The notes beneath the pieces are model-generated. The model did not search any database. It saw only the letters and a program-made list of their open reading frames with translations, and was not told the origin of the DNA. Below are positions 8,812 through 17,711 of a stretch of DNA of 64,000 nucleotides, piece after piece. A program made the position numbers and the translations under genes. Position 1 is the first letter of the stretch; each line of letters starts with the position of its first letter. Source of the DNA: Fictibacillus nanhaiensis (GTDB lineage: Bacteria > Bacillota > Bacilli > Bacillales > Fictibacillaceae); assembly GCA_016401345.1 (NCBI GenBank), contig JAEACG010000007.1, positions 63,147 to 127,146 of the forward strand, in the 5' to 3' direction.

Positions 8812-9516
8812 GTCACTATCTTTTGTTTCCATCGTTACGGAGTTAACCTCACCCGAAAACGCATTTATGATTACTTGTGCTTCTTTCGTTTTCGTTTCAA
8901 TCTCAACTTCATAAACGATCACACCGTCTTCATCATCTAACTCAATATCTGTGATGGTCCCTTTTACTTCTTTTAGGGCGATTTGGCTAGCTTCTTCTTC
9001 TGTTATTTTTGTTTTTGGCTCAGCCGGTTCATCTTTAGATTCAACCTCGTTTTTACTCTTGATGTCCCCATTGTTCCCGTTAATTTCCAAACGATAAGTT
9101 TTCCCTTCATTCTGGACAGAAACAAGATAGACTTTGTTTTCTTCATTAAATTCAGCAGACTTCACTTCACCGTGTTTGGCAGCTATTTTTTCTGCTTCAT
9201 CCTTTGTTATAGATTTTACTGGAGATTCTTCATCTTCGGTCCGATTCATGTCGAGAATTTCTCCAGAAACAGCATCAGACCAGATTACATATACACCTTG
9301 CTCACTTTTCAACACTGTTTTGTATTGCCGTGTATCTTCTCTATTCGTTAATTCTATAGATAGAATCTCTCCTGGATATTTTGCGCTTACGATTTGATTC
9401 ATTTTCTCTTTTTCTAATGTACTACCTTGGTTTCCGTTCACCCACTCTCTTGTTCCGAAGACAAGAAGGAGAATAACGACTATTATTCCAGAAATCATAG
9501 CTGTTTTTTTGTTCAT
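8809..9516 (-). CDS. Membrane-anchored PepSY-domain protein (YkoI-like)
   Basis: 235 residues. One hydrophobic segment (about 7-22) serves as signal anchor. Three PepSY-like units follow at about 38-95, 104-153 and 171-225, seen in SAKYPGEILSIELTN, ITKDEAEKIAAKHGEV and ITEEEASQIALKEVKGTI, each closing with a (S/N)G(E/D)I/V turn. Family members modulate peptidase activity or sense signals outside the membrane; the precise role is unknown. The gene follows the sensor kinase by 77 bases on the same strand, so it may be the accessory or target of that kinase, as ykoI stands beside ykoGH in B. subtilis. Gly-Gly-Gly-rich AAAGGGGGAATACGT precedes the ATG. Confidence 0.8.
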   Translation of the reverse strand: MNKKTAMISGIIVVILLLVFGTREWVNGNQGSTLEKEKMNQIVSAKYPGEILSIELTNREDTRQYKTVLKSEQGVYVIWSDAVSGEILDMNRTEDEESPVKSITKDEAEKIAAKHGEVKSAEFNEENKVYLVSVQNEGKTYRLEINGNNGDIKSKNEVESKDEPAEPKTKITEEEASQIALKEVKGTITDIELDDEDGVIVYEVEIETKTKEAQVIINAFSGEVNSVTMETKDSD

Positions 9517-9593
9517 ACGTATTCCCCCTTTACATGGATTTTCTCATGTAAGAATGAAAGCTCCATAAGAATTAGATGAGAAAATGATGAGAA

Positions 9594-10958
9594 TTAACTC
9601 TGTTTCACAGGAATCTCCATTGTAACCGTTGTTCCCTTTCCTTCTTCACTCACCAGATGAAGCTTCCCTTGGTGAGCAGAAACGATTTGTTTTGCGATGG
9701 ACAGTCCTAGCCCCGCTCCACCTGTATCACGGCTCCTAGCTTGATCTACTCGAAAGAATCGATCATAGACTTTTTCGAGATTTTCTTTAGGAATGCCGAT
9801 TCCATAGTCTGTTACGGAGATACTGACAGAGTTTCCTTGTTTGGTTAACTCCACTTCAATTGACTTCGAGCTATACTTAATGGCGTTATCTAAAAGGATG
9901 ATAAGAACTTGCTTAAGTTTTAATGAATCACACTCTATATGGATTTCATTTATGTTGGATTGAACATGTATTTCACGTTCGTACGCCTTGTTCATGTTCT
10001 TAGTTGCATTTTTAGCCATTTCAACCAAATCGGTTTGTTCAAGTTTCAGATCCACTTGCGATTCATCCCTTGCAAGAATTAGCATCTGCTGGGTTAACTC
10101 TTTCATCCGAATGGATTCTGAGTGAATCGCTTCTACAGCTTCTTCTAAAATTTCTGGCCGACTTCCTCCCCAGCGCTTCAGCATTTTCGCATAGCTTTCA
10201 ATTACAGTAAGCGGCGTTCTCAGTTCATGTGAAGCATCAGATACGAACTGTTCTTGCTTTTTGTAGTTGTTTTCAAGAAGATACATCATATGGTTAAAGG
10301 TTCTTGCCATCTTATTCAGTTCATCATTCGATTTCTTATTGATCGTGATCCGCTTATACGTCCCACGCTTCTGGTTTTCTTCCATCGTTCGCGTTAAGTT
10401 GCTGATCGGTACTAAGATCAACCGGCTCAAGAATCGCCCTCCTATGTAAGAGGGAATTAAAATGAGTAATGAAGCTAGGATTAAAACGATTCTTAAAATC
10501 TGCATTGTGTTTGGAATGGATGTTTCTCTTTCGATCAACTGTAAAGAAACAACCTCCCCGTCCGTCCAAATAACCGGGTGTTGAGAAACCGTAAATACCA
10601 TTCCATCTAACTTCTTAACATCACTGTATTGATTCGATCTATAGATATGTTTGATTTCCTGAACCTTATCGTCATCAGTAATTCTTGATGAAGTAGCAGT
10701 TACACGGTTATCACCAGTTATAATTCGAATCATTGAATCTGCAGGAAGGTAGGCACGCAAAAGCTGTGTCATGTTCATTTTTGCCTCAGAAGACGTTTTA
10801 ACCGCTTCCGTTAAGCTCTCCATTCTTGTCTCTGAACCTTCTAAAGCATTATCATATAGATTCTTTTGAAACAATAGATAAATGCCACTATTCGTGATAA
10901 GTAGAATGATTAAAAGCCATACCGTTGAAAACAAGGTTATCCGATTCTTTATGTTCAT
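9594..10958 (-). CDS. ykoH: Sensor histidine kinase, YkoH-like
   Basis: 454 residues, the same length as B. subtilis YkoH. Two membrane segments (about 10-30 and 154-176) flank an extracellular sensor domain of about 120 residues. HAMP follows (178-230), then HisKA with the phosphorylated His at 244 in SDASHELRTPLT, then the ATPase domain with DNAIKYSS (N box), DYGIGIPKENL (G1) and GGAGLGLSIAKQ (G2). It should autophosphorylate and pass phosphate to the regulator encoded just upstream. The AAGGAG of its ribosome site overlaps the stop codon of the regulator gene, so the two are translationally coupled. The external signal is unknown. Confidence 0.93.
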   Translation of the reverse strand: MNIKNRITLFSTVWLLIILLITNSGIYLLFQKNLYDNALEGSETRMESLTEAVKTSSEAKMNMTQLLRAYLPADSMIRIITGDNRVTATSSRITDDDKVQEIKHIYRSNQYSDVKKLDGMVFTVSQHPVIWTDGEVVSLQLIERETSIPNTMQILRIVLILASLLILIPSYIGGRFLSRLILVPISNLTRTMEENQKRGTYKRITINKKSNDELNKMARTFNHMMYLLENNYKKQEQFVSDASHELRTPLTVIESYAKMLKRWGGSRPEILEEAVEAIHSESIRMKELTQQMLILARDESQVDLKLEQTDLVEMAKNATKNMNKAYEREIHVQSNINEIHIECDSLKLKQVLIILLDNAIKYSSKSIEVELTKQGNSVSISVTDYGIGIPKENLEKVYDRFFRVDQARSRDTGGAGLGLSIAKQIVSAHQGKLHLVSEEGKGTTVTMEIPVKQS

Positions 10959-10961
10959 GGG

Positions 10962-11651
10962 TTACTCCTTCATCGTGTAGCCTACTCCACGAATCGTATG
11001 AATATAGGGGTGCGAGAAAGTAGAATCAATCTTCTTTCGCAGATAACGTATGTAAACATCTACAACATTGGTATCGCCATAATAATCATAACCCCATACC
11101 TTAGATAAGATCTGGTCACGGTTCAACACCTGGTTTTTATTTCGCATCAAGAAAACAAGAAGATCAAACTCCCTTGGTGTTAACTCAATTAAGGAAGAAT
11201 CTCGCTTAACTTCCCTTGTTTTTAAATCAACGGTCAGTTCACCTAGCTCAAACATTTCGCTTTCTTGATCTTCTGTGTAGTGTTGATTCATGCGAAGAAA
11301 TGCACGGATTCTAGCTAACAGTTCTTCAATTTCAAATGGTTTAGTCACATAATCGTTTGCCCCAAGATCAAGTCCGCTCACTTTATCTGGCAAGGCATCT
11401 CTGGCCGTTAATAAAATGATTGGAATATGACTCCCTGTCGCTCTGATTCTTCTAAGAACCTCCAAACCACTTAGCTCAGGCAGCATAACATCAAGTAGAA
11501 TTAGATCCCACTTACCAGATTTAAACTTTTCTAATCCTTCCATGCCCGTTGTAGCTGTCTCCGTTTCGTAGCCTTCGTGTTTAAGTTCAAGTTGAATGAT
11601 TCTGGCTATCTTTTTCTCATCTTCAACAATCAGAATTTTTTCAGCGCTCAT
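10962..11651 (-). CDS. ykoG: OmpR-family response regulator, YkoG-like
   Basis: 229 residues. Receiver domain with acidic pocket ED at 10-11, phospho-acceptor Asp54 in LILLDVMLPELSG, the conserved Thr (LLTARD) and Lys (YVTKPFEIEEL). A C-terminal winged helix of the OmpR type follows, with LTPREFDLLVFLMRN, WGYDYYGDTNVVDVYIRYLRKK and TIRGVGYTMK. It is first in an operon with its kinase and is likely to control the downstream PepSY genes. I placed the start at the ATG at 11651 because GGGAGGAACAAC lies just before it; an in-frame TTG at 11666 overlaps that site. Confidence 0.93.
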   Translation of the reverse strand: MSAEKILIVEDEKKIARIIQLELKHEGYETETATTGMEGLEKFKSGKWDLILLDVMLPELSGLEVLRRIRATGSHIPIILLTARDALPDKVSGLDLGANDYVTKPFEIEELLARIRAFLRMNQHYTEDQESEMFELGELTVDLKTREVKRDSSLIELTPREFDLLVFLMRNKNQVLNRDQILSKVWGYDYYGDTNVVDVYIRYLRKKIDSTFSHPYIHTIRGVGYTMKE

Positions 11652-11768
11652 CGTTGTTCCTCCCAAGAAAGAAGCTTGTTAGCATTATTATAAAGGAAGT
11701 TTGTAGTAAGTCCACGAATGATTCGCTTTTATAAGGAACGTAATGAATCGACGAGTTCCAATAAAAAA

Positions 11769-11802
11769 AAGAGACCCAATGAATAAATTTATCAGATCTC
11801 TT
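11769..11802 (-). terminator. Probable terminator of the DUF2199 gene
   Basis: AAGAGA and TCTCTT pair around an interrupted arm that includes the palindrome ATAAATTTAT. On the minus strand it is followed by TTTTTTTTAT. The stem is weak. Confidence 0.55.
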
Positions 11803-11828
11803 ACATAAACTTCTCTATAGACTTACTT

Positions 11829-12341
11829 TCATAGTTCGCAAAGAAATTGAGCAATTTCTTTAACCCGATCCATTGTAATTCCTTGTACTTGCTCAATCGA
11901 TAACGGGTGATCAGTAGGCTCGAGCTCAATAAAAGGTCGCATATTTTGTGAGCGGGTATGTACATTCGTTTTTAAATTTACCGTTTCAGGATACATGGGA
12001 AGATGTGTAGATAACCACCCAAACATCGGATCCAGTTCTTCACTATTTGGGTCATCCCATTGCTCTAAAGTACGTTCAAAGTTTTCTTTACTAAGTGACA
12101 CCCATACACCCCATACAAAGAGTTCAGTAGATCCAATAATGGGAATCTCAATACAACCTCTTATGAAGAAATGTTCACCGTCCATTACACAAAAATCATT
12201 AGTAAGTTCAAAATGCTTTTTTCTCTCTTTTATTGTAGCTTCTTCATAATATACAGGTGCTTTAATTCCATAATTTAAGGGAAGTTCATCATGATATTTT
12301 CCACAACATGTGCATTGGTATCCGCTAACTAAATCTGTCAT
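11829..12341 (-). CDS. DUF2199-family protein
   Basis: 170 residues. The N terminus has a metal-type CTCCGKYHDELPL motif, then a middle VWVSLSKENFERTL and W-D-D-P-x-S block, a conserved LSTHLPMYPET, and a C-terminal helix rich in FIELEPTDHPL. This order matches DUF2199, a cytosolic family of unknown function common in Bacillus and other bacteria. Often several copies occur near genes for toxin immunity, but nothing here shows that. The ATG at 12341 has GAGGAG about 8 bases upstream; an upstream TTG overlaps that site. It lies 33 bases past the stop of the DUF695/RraB gene, so the two probably form an operon. Confidence 0.82.
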   Translation of the reverse strand: MTDLVSGYQCTCCGKYHDELPLNYGIKAPVYYEEATIKERKKHFELTNDFCVMDGEHFFIRGCIEIPIIGSTELFVWGVWVSLSKENFERTLEQWDDPNSEELDPMFGWLSTHLPMYPETVNLKTNVHTRSQNMRPFIELEPTDHPLSIEQVQGITMDRVKEIAQFLCEL

Positions 12342-12374
12342 CAGATTGCTCCTCAATTAAGATAACTTAAGATC

Positions 12375-13133
12375 TTACTTTTTAAGAACAACAGGAGATT
12401 CCCACCCGTCATATTCACCATTATGTTTCTGAGATATTTCGATAAATAGATTTGTTACAGAATCGATCAAGTCGTAATCTACACCGTCTTCTCGAGAGAT
12501 TTTGATGTTAAATGTTCCTTCTTCATTCTTTTCTTGTTCGAAATCCTCCGTTTTAAATCCTTCTTTAATAATGTCTTGTTCAAATGCTTTTAAATCTTTT
12601 AATGTACGAAACTCAATCCAATGCTGAATCTCTCTGAGTCGTTCTAGATCGTCATTTTCTTGCTCAAGCAATTCCACTAAATCACGGTTACTCATCTGTT
12701 GAAGATGAAATTCATTTGGATAAAGGAATTCGTAATAAAATGACCACGGTTCCTCTTCTTCTATACTTGAGATTTCCGTTTCGTATTTATTATTATCAAA
12801 AATAGCGAATGTCAGTTTATCTATAATTTTGATCTGTTTTTCTTTTTTAGCGTAATAGAAGAATTCTCGTGTTCCATTTGTAGTTAATCGTCCAACTTGA
12901 ATGATATCTTTATCATACAATTTTTCCATCAAATCGTATTCAAGCTCACCAAGTAATTCATCTTCTAATTCTTCAGGGAAACCTAACTCAGAAGGGGACT
13001 TAATAGTAAGTTTTACTGTAAACAACCAATTGTATTTCTTAATATTAATTTCTTCAGTTACATCCAAATCAACAACAAATGAAGCAAGATTCCCATCCAA
13101 TTCATCGATATAAAAATTCCAGTTATCAGACAT
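12375..13133 (-). CDS. DUF695 plus RraB-like (ribonuclease E inhibitor) fusion
   Basis: 252 residues. The N-terminal about 130 residues (WNFYIDELDGNLASFVVDLD ... WLFTVKLTIK) look like DUF695. The C-terminal about 90 residues have the RraB fold signature: IEFRTLKDLKAFEQDIIKEG, FNIKISREDGVD and a long final helix ending GEYDGWESPVV. RraB inhibits RNase E in Enterobacteria; Bacillaceae lack classical RNase E, so the partner here is unknown. DUF695-RraB fusions occur in several bacteria. It is the upstream partner of the DUF2199 gene. AAGGAGGAGTCATCAC precedes the ATG. Confidence 0.78.
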   Translation of the reverse strand: MSDNWNFYIDELDGNLASFVVDLDVTEEINIKKYNWLFTVKLTIKSPSELGFPEELEDELLGELEYDLMEKLYDKDIIQVGRLTTNGTREFFYYAKKEKQIKIIDKLTFAIFDNNKYETEISSIEEEEPWSFYYEFLYPNEFHLQQMSNRDLVELLEQENDDLERLREIQHWIEFRTLKDLKAFEQDIIKEGFKTEDFEQEKNEEGTFNIKISREDGVDYDLIDSVTNLFIEISQKHNGEYDGWESPVVLKK

Positions 13134-13189
13134 GTGATGACTCCTCCTTTTCTTAAGTATACGAATGGCTAATATTTCTATCTATAGTT

Positions 13190-13885
13190 CTATTTTCCTG
13201 ATGAAAAATGGTATTCACCTAATCTATTACATTCCTGAATAACTAAAGGAATCTCCAACAAACCATCCACTATATAATCTGCTTCAACATCTTCCCAATG
13301 AGCATCTCTCTTCCAAATCCCTTTCATCCCAACATCTTGCGCAGCTTTTACATCATTCTTAGGATGATCACCTACAAAAATAGCCTCATTAGGAGATACT
13401 TGTAGTTGCTTTAAGGCTACATTAAAAATTCGAGGATCTGGTTTCTTTATTCCTTCCCATTCAGAAATTAATATCACATCAAAATATTCATTGATGCCTA
13501 ACGCATTTATATTATCAATCTGAAATTGTCCGAACCCGTTTGAAATGATTCCTAGCTTGAAGTTATTACGTTTTAAATCCTCTAACATTTCAATAAGATG
13601 AGGAAATGGAAGGCAGTGGTTCTTAAATTCATTTATGTAATCAGCAAAAAGATCTTCCCACGAAGGTTCAGGTAATGAAAATTCATTAGCAATTTGGTGA
13701 TATACTTTATCTTTCCAAACATATCCTCGGTTATCTAATTCTATAAATCGTTTAATATACATGTTCTTCGTTACATAACCTTTTAGCTGCGGAAATCTGT
13801 TGTATTGTTCTTCAATAAATAGTTTCACAGACTCATCCCGATCTAATAGTGTACCATCTAAATCAAACATAGCAGCTTTTATCAT
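13190..13885 (-). CDS. HAD-superfamily hydrolase
   Basis: About 231 residues with all four HAD motifs. Motif I is MFDLDGTLLDRD near residue 6 (nucleophile DxD), motif II is LGIISNGFGQ, motif III is the Lys in WEGIKKPDPRIF, and motif IV is FVGDHPKNDVKAA. A helical C1 cap lies between motifs I and II, as in the YjjG/phosphoglycolate-phosphatase subgroup that acts on small phosphate esters or nucleotides. The ATG at 13885 gives the usual N terminus MIKAAMFDLDGT; a GTG at 13897 is an alternative. It follows the GAP-family transporter gene by about 40 bases on the same strand. Confidence 0.9.
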   Translation of the reverse strand: MIKAAMFDLDGTLLDRDESVKLFIEEQYNRFPQLKGYVTKNMYIKRFIELDNRGYVWKDKVYHQIANEFSLPEPSWEDLFADYINEFKNHCLPFPHLIEMLEDLKRNNFKLGIISNGFGQFQIDNINALGINEYFDVILISEWEGIKKPDPRIFNVALKQLQVSPNEAIFVGDHPKNDVKAAQDVGMKGIWKRDAHWEDVEADYIVDGLLEIPLVIQECNRLGEYHFSSGK

Positions 13886-13925
13886 TTGTAGCACCCACTC
13901 CCCTAGTATCATTTTTTCACCTTGC

Positions 13926-14585
13926 TTATAAATAATCCAAACTATTAAAAATCAGTATGATTCCAACGATACACATGATCCATGAAAGAGCTGAACCAGA
14001 CTTCTTAACCAGGCTTTCACGTAGATTTTTTAAAGGTTTATCCATCCATCTACCAAACAAAAGATAAATGAAATACAACAAGAGCGGTGGCAAAACCATG
14101 ATTAAATTGTATCCAGCTAATATAGAAACCCATTCCATACTTGAAAGATTAGTAGTAGATAAAATACTGATCGCTGCAAAGTAAGGAAAAGCGGTTCCTA
14201 CTTCAATAAGTGAAGTTGACAACCCAAGGATTATGATAGAAATCAAACGTTTAGACTTTGGAGTAGGCAGATCCGCATTTTTCTTTGGGGGAATATAAAA
14301 ACTAGCAATAAACAAAATTACCCCAATGAGAAAGATAATCCAGCTTACGGTTTGATTTTGAAAAATGTTAGAGACAATTTCAAGCAAAGTTGATATTCCT
14401 AACATGAGTGAAACACCGACAAAAAAATAAAAACCAGCAACGGTTACTAGGTAGAAGAAAATACCGGATGTTCGTTTCTCTTTCTCGTTTAATAGGAGAT
14501 ATACCGTAACCCCTATTGTCGCAGGACTTAGCATATCTAATACTGCTAACCCACCAATTAAAAGAAGTAGATCTACAGTCACCAA
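13926..14585 (-). CDS. GAP-family (SfLAP/LysE-like) membrane protein
   Basis: 219 residues with six hydrophobic segments. The opening helix GLAVLDMLSPATIGVTVYLLL carries the D-x-L-x-P block seen in GAP (Sap, sulfolipid-addressing) transporters and LysE-like exporters, and the second half repeats it as GLSTSLIEVGTAFPYFAAI. Substrates of bacilli members are unknown. It starts at GTG (14585) with GAGGAGGAATTTG before it. It lies 9 bases past the stop of the MerR regulator and is probably in the same operon, which suggests the regulator controls this transporter. Confidence 0.8.
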   Translation of the reverse strand: MVTVDLLLLIGGLAVLDMLSPATIGVTVYLLLNEKEKRTSGIFFYLVTVAGFYFFVGVSLMLGISTLLEIVSNIFQNQTVSWIIFLIGVILFIASFYIPPKKNADLPTPKSKRLISIIILGLSTSLIEVGTAFPYFAAISILSTTNLSSMEWVSILAGYNLIMVLPPLLLYFIYLLFGRWMDKPLKNLRESLVKKSGSALSWIMCIVGIILIFNSLDYL

Positions 14586-14594
14586 ATTCCTCCT

Positions 14595-15353
14595 CTATTC
14601 AGAATGAGCCTCAGCCCTTTTCTTTATAAATATTTCATAAGCGGAGTTCATAAATTGAAGTACATCTTGATCAATGGGATATAACCCCAGTTTTTCTGAT
14701 TCTGCTTCTGACATCCTCATTACCCATAATTTATCTATGAATTCCTTTTCACCATCAAATGCTTCTAGTCTCTTTTCTTCCATTCTTCTTATAATGTTTT
14801 GAACCTTAGGAGAACTTGGGTCTGTATGTACATACCGTTTTAACTGCCCAATAAGAGCAATCCATTCTAAAGAATCTGCATTGTCGCTAGTCATGTTTGG
14901 AACCTTCTCCCAAAGCTTCCATTCTCTTTCTTTGAACAATGATTTTCTATATTTCTGCTGAAGTTCTTTATTGTTATTGTTTAATTGCATAACCTTTTGA
15001 ATGGCAATCTCATTATTCTCATCTTCAATTGCCATGCCATGTATTAATTCCCGTAGCGCGCTCTCCATTTTGTTTAAGTTTTCTTGCTCTTGTTTTATAT
15101 AAGAAAGTTGATTTCTTAGGCTATCTGACCAATCCCAGTCACTCGAATTCAGCATGTTCTTAATCTCGTTCAAACGAAATCCAATCTTTTTCATGAATTG
15201 AATCTGTTGTAACTTCTTTAAATCACCATTGCTATAGAGACGATGTCCGCCTTCCGTTTTGGATGTTGATTGTAATAATCCTATCTGATCGTAGTGCCGC
15301 AGAGTTCTGACGGTGACCCCTGTCATCTCACTTACCTTATGAATGTGCAGCAA
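14595..15353 (-). CDS. MerR-family transcriptional regulator
   Basis: 252 residues. An N-terminal winged helix-turn-helix, IHKVSEMTGVTVRTLRHYDQ with HRLYSNGDLKKLQQIQFMKK, is followed by a coiled coil around residues 75-110. The C-terminal about 130 residues are helical and hydrophobic, similar in size to the TipA/Mta effector-binding domains that sense drugs. No Cys metal-binding cluster is seen. I set the start at TTG 15353, 9 bases after GAGAGGTGG; upstream in-frame sequence is the body of the small gene before it in another frame. It probably regulates itself and the transporter directly downstream. Confidence 0.88.
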   Translation of the reverse strand: MLHIHKVSEMTGVTVRTLRHYDQIGLLQSTSKTEGGHRLYSNGDLKKLQQIQFMKKIGFRLNEIKNMLNSSDWDWSDSLRNQLSYIKQEQENLNKMESALRELIHGMAIEDENNEIAIQKVMQLNNNNKELQQKYRKSLFKEREWKLWEKVPNMTSDNADSLEWIALIGQLKRYVHTDPSSPKVQNIIRRMEEKRLEAFDGEKEFIDKLWVMRMSEAESEKLGLYPIDQDVLQFMNSAYEIFIKKRAEAHSE

Positions 15354-15382
15354 TTGATAAACCCACCTCTCAAGATCTATTG

Positions 15383-15517
15383 TTATTTTATTAAAGTGTT
15401 CAGCAAGTAACCTGCTCCTAAACCAATGAGAACACCAGCAAACGCTTGATCTATAATTAAACCAACACCAGCTCCGATAATGACACATCCATAGATAATA
15501 ACATCTTCACGTTTCAT
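15383..15517 (-). CDS. 44-residue glycine-zipper membrane peptide
   Basis: MKREDVIIYGCVIIGAGVGL begins a single hydrophobic helix with repeated small residues at a G-x3-G spacing, ending GAGYLLNTLIK. The ATG at 15517 is preceded by AAAGGATGATGAG. The stop lies 29 bases before the MerR start, so it is probably the first gene of the MerR-transporter operon. No family name known to me; small membrane peptides of this kind can modulate transporters, which is only a suggestion. Confidence 0.6.
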   Translation of the reverse strand: MKREDVIIYGCVIIGAGVGLIIDQAFAGVLIGLGAGYLLNTLIK

Positions 15518-15627
15518 CTCATCATCCTTTAAATGTAAGTCGTTATCTATTAGTATACAAAATGACATTACGTCAGTTTCAAGTGTTAATCAGCATTTAT
15601 TTCATAATGTGTGGAGAAATTAAAAAA

Positions 15628-15650
15628 GATCTATCAACGGAGGATAGATC
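15628..15650 (-). terminator. Terminator of the DUF4188 gene
   Basis: GATCTATC and GATAGATC form a perfect 8-bp stem with a 7-base loop. On the minus strand CTTTTTTAATTT follows. It lies 9 bases past the stop codon. Confidence 0.85.
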
Positions 15651-15658
15651 GACTAACA

Positions 15659-16126
15659 CTAAACGTTCATTCTCTCTCTTGCAGATTGACTCTCTTTCGT
15701 TACAGCAGCTAATGAATAAGCTTTTCCGAGTCCAATACTTGGCATATTGTTATAGATGGCTTCAGCCCCACGATTTACAATTTTATAGCTTTCGTGGAAT
15801 ATGCCAACACTGCCATCGTTACCAATTTTCTTGTTGAATTCTTTCCATGCTACTAAGTGCGTTTTACCATGTGCATAAGCTTCGAGTTGATCAAAGCTTC
15901 TCCAATATTGAATGAGTGTTACTCTTCTCCAACTAAAATGAAATTCTGTATGTAGGAAGCCGATCTCTGGGTTTTGATACAATTCTCTTATCATCGGTCC
16001 CATAGCTTTAAATACAGGTATCCACTTAGAAAATGAAAGCAACTTATTCACTCGCATCCCTATTACAAAAACGACAAAGTCTCCTTCCACTACTGCCACA
16101 TGTCTACCCTTATGAATATTTGCCAC
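15659..16126 (-). CDS. DUF4188 protein (monooxygenase-like fold)
   Basis: 155 residues. The pattern VVFVIGMRVNKLLSFSKWIP, then MGPMIRELYQNPEIGFLH, WRRVTLIQYWRSFDQLEAYA and a late IFHESYKI marks DUF4188, a family related to ferredoxin-like antibiotic monooxygenases. Catalytic activity has not been shown for the family. The start is GTG at 16126, 9 bases after AAGGGG. An inverted repeat lies 37 bases upstream in the gap to the divergent M23-like gene. Confidence 0.85.
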   Translation of the reverse strand: MANIHKGRHVAVVEGDFVVFVIGMRVNKLLSFSKWIPVFKAMGPMIRELYQNPEIGFLHTEFHFSWRRVTLIQYWRSFDQLEAYAHGKTHLVAWKEFNKKIGNDGSVGIFHESYKIVNRGAEAIYNNMPSIGLGKAYSLAAVTKESQSARERMNV

Positions 16127-16162
16127 AATCTTTATCCCCTTTATAACTCATTCACTTTAAAT

Positions 16163-16187
16163 TAACATTAAATGGAATATAATGTTA
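16163..16187. promoter_or_regulatory. 8-bp inverted repeat between divergent genes
   Basis: TAACATTA and TAATGTTA are exact complements 9 bases apart. They sit between the DUF4188 gene (minus) and the M23-like gene (plus), where a dimeric repressor such as a MarR or TetR protein could bind. No matching regulator gene lies next to it, so this is tentative. Confidence 0.35.
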
Positions 16188-16272
16188 GAATAAATTCATA
16201 CAGTTAAAGTGGATTTTTTGTACCGGAAAGTAAAGGATTGACCACATACTATGAAAAGGATGAGGAGCAAAT

Positions 16273-17172
16273 ATGAAGAATACACCTTCTAGCATTACGG
16301 GTGAAACATTTGGGGCTAGCTTTTTAAAAGGCGATTTTCAAACGATCTATGAACAAACTTTAACGAGCTTCAAAGAAATGGTTACGTTAGAACAATTTAT
16401 TAATTTATCGTCTTCGTTTAATTTAGATGTCCAACACTACACTCTTGAAAACAATACACTTCTTACCAATCATCTAAGGCACTTTTTATGGGTAGACAAC
16501 GAAAGAAAAAAAGCGATCAGTGTTGTTTTTGATGAAGAAAATATCATCCATGGTATTCTACTTGCACCATTTATCACCTTCCCTGAAACGGACGACGAAC
16601 TAACTAAAAACACTTACATGATGCCAATAAATGAAGAATGGTTTGTTTTTTGGGGAGGTGCTAACCAATTTATCAATTATCACTATGAGGTTGAAGAACA
16701 GCGCTATGCTTACGATCTTGTCATTGTTAAAGATGGACAATCTTTTAAAGAAGCACCAACATCCAATGATAATTTTTACGCGTTTAATAAAGAAGTAATT
16801 GCTCCACTTGAAGGAAGAGTTGTAAAAGTAGTAAACTCTATCGATGATAATATTCCAGAGAAAACGAATGCTTCTAAACCTGAGGGGAACTATGTGATCA
16901 TTCAACATGCAAACGATGAGTATAGCCTGATTGCTCATTTTAAACAGTATTCAATCGTAGTTGAGGAAGATCAAGTTATCAAACAAGGTCAATTGCTCGG
17001 GTTATGCGGAAATTCCGGAAACTCTTCTGAGGCTCATATTCATTTCCAGGTCATGAACTCACGCGATCACAACAACGGTAAGTCTATTCGAATTCGGTTT
17101 CATGGTGATTATGAACCGATACAAGGAAATCTTGTTAATCCTATACAACGGTACTCTGCTACACAAAAATAG
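16273..17172 (+). CDS. M23-like (LytM fold) metallopeptidase-domain protein, no signal peptide
   Basis: 299 residues. The first about 70 residues resemble the DUF3887-like helical module found in front of some hydrolases (GETFGASFLKGDFQTIYEQ). The C-terminal about 150 residues are a LytM-type M23 domain: H-Y-H-Y-E ... AYDLVIV (zinc His and Asp), IIQHANDEYSLIAHFKQ, GQLLGLCGNSGNS and the HxH pair EAHIHFQV. All zinc ligands appear present. There is no signal peptide or membrane segment, unusual for a peptidoglycan hydrolase, so it may act in the cytosol on another substrate. GAGGAGCAAAT precedes the ATG. Confidence 0.85.
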   Translation: MKNTPSSITGETFGASFLKGDFQTIYEQTLTSFKEMVTLEQFINLSSSFNLDVQHYTLENNTLLTNHLRHFLWVDNERKKAISVVFDEENIIHGILLAPFITFPETDDELTKNTYMMPINEEWFVFWGGANQFINYHYEVEEQRYAYDLVIVKDGQSFKEAPTSNDNFYAFNKEVIAPLEGRVVKVVNSIDDNIPEKTNASKPEGNYVIIQHANDEYSLIAHFKQYSIVVEEDQVIKQGQLLGLCGNSGNSSEAHIHFQVMNSRDHNNGKSIRIRFHGDYEPIQGNLVNPIQRYSATQK

Positions 17173-17187
17173 ATTCTTGATATAAGG

Positions 17188-17215
17188 AAGTGGATGGATT
17201 TTCAATCATCTACTT
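17188..17215 (+). terminator. Terminator after the M23-like gene
   Basis: AAGTGGATGGATT and AATCATCTACTT pair imperfectly around TTC, followed by TTTT. It lies 16 bases past the stop codon. Confidence 0.65.
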
Positions 17216-17378
17216 TTTTGCGTTTTAGAAGCAACATTGCTCCTCTTTTCAATTACCAATACACTTTCTTTATAATCAATTAATATTGAACATTATAGAG
17301 ATATTATGGTAACATTTATAAAAATAAACAAATAAGTATAAGTATACATAATTTGGAATTTATTTAAGGGGTGACACG

Positions 17379-17663
17379 ATGTCAGTTGTACTAAATAAAT
17401 TTTACGACAACAAGAAAGGATATTTTCACCTCCCTGTTGTATGGCGAGAAGAATTTCAGTTTCAAATTGGAGAAAAAGTAGGCGTAGATGTTGAAGACGG
17501 AAGAATTATCATTGATAAGACAAATGCAAGACGGTTTACTCCAATAATCGGAGTCAAAGGAAGACTTACAATTCCGATTGAAATTAGACAAGAATTAAAA
17601 AGCCATACGTATCAATTAATCGCGATACAAGAAACCGAACAGTTTGTTTTAATACCAGCATAG
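17379..17663 (+). CDS. Tandem AbrB/SpoVT-like DNA-binding protein
   Basis: 94 residues holding two swapped-hairpin AbrB-like half units: residues about 3-48 (NKKGYFHLPVVWREEF ... GRIIIDK) and about 52-94 (GVKGRLTIPIEIRQEL ... FVLIPA). The second has the canonical KGRxTIPxxIR block. Ordinary AbrB proteins have one unit and dimerise; here both halves are in one chain. A near-identical layout is seen in the gene at 53741-54028. The role is probably as a transcriptional regulator or antitoxin-like DNA binder; no toxin gene adjoins it. AAGGGGTGACACG precedes the ATG. Confidence 0.75.
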   Translation: MSVVLNKFYDNKKGYFHLPVVWREEFQFQIGEKVGVDVEDGRIIIDKTNARRFTPIIGVKGRLTIPIEIRQELKSHTYQLIAIQETEQFVLIPA

Positions 17664-17711
17664 TAAAAGCTACATCGCTAATATAGGATCGTAAAAAGTA
17701 CATAGAAATAC

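Noticed and set aside
15383-15488. N-terminal extension of the MerR regulator
   Set aside because: It reads through the small membrane peptide gene in another frame; the TTG at 15353 has a good site and gives a normal HTH start.
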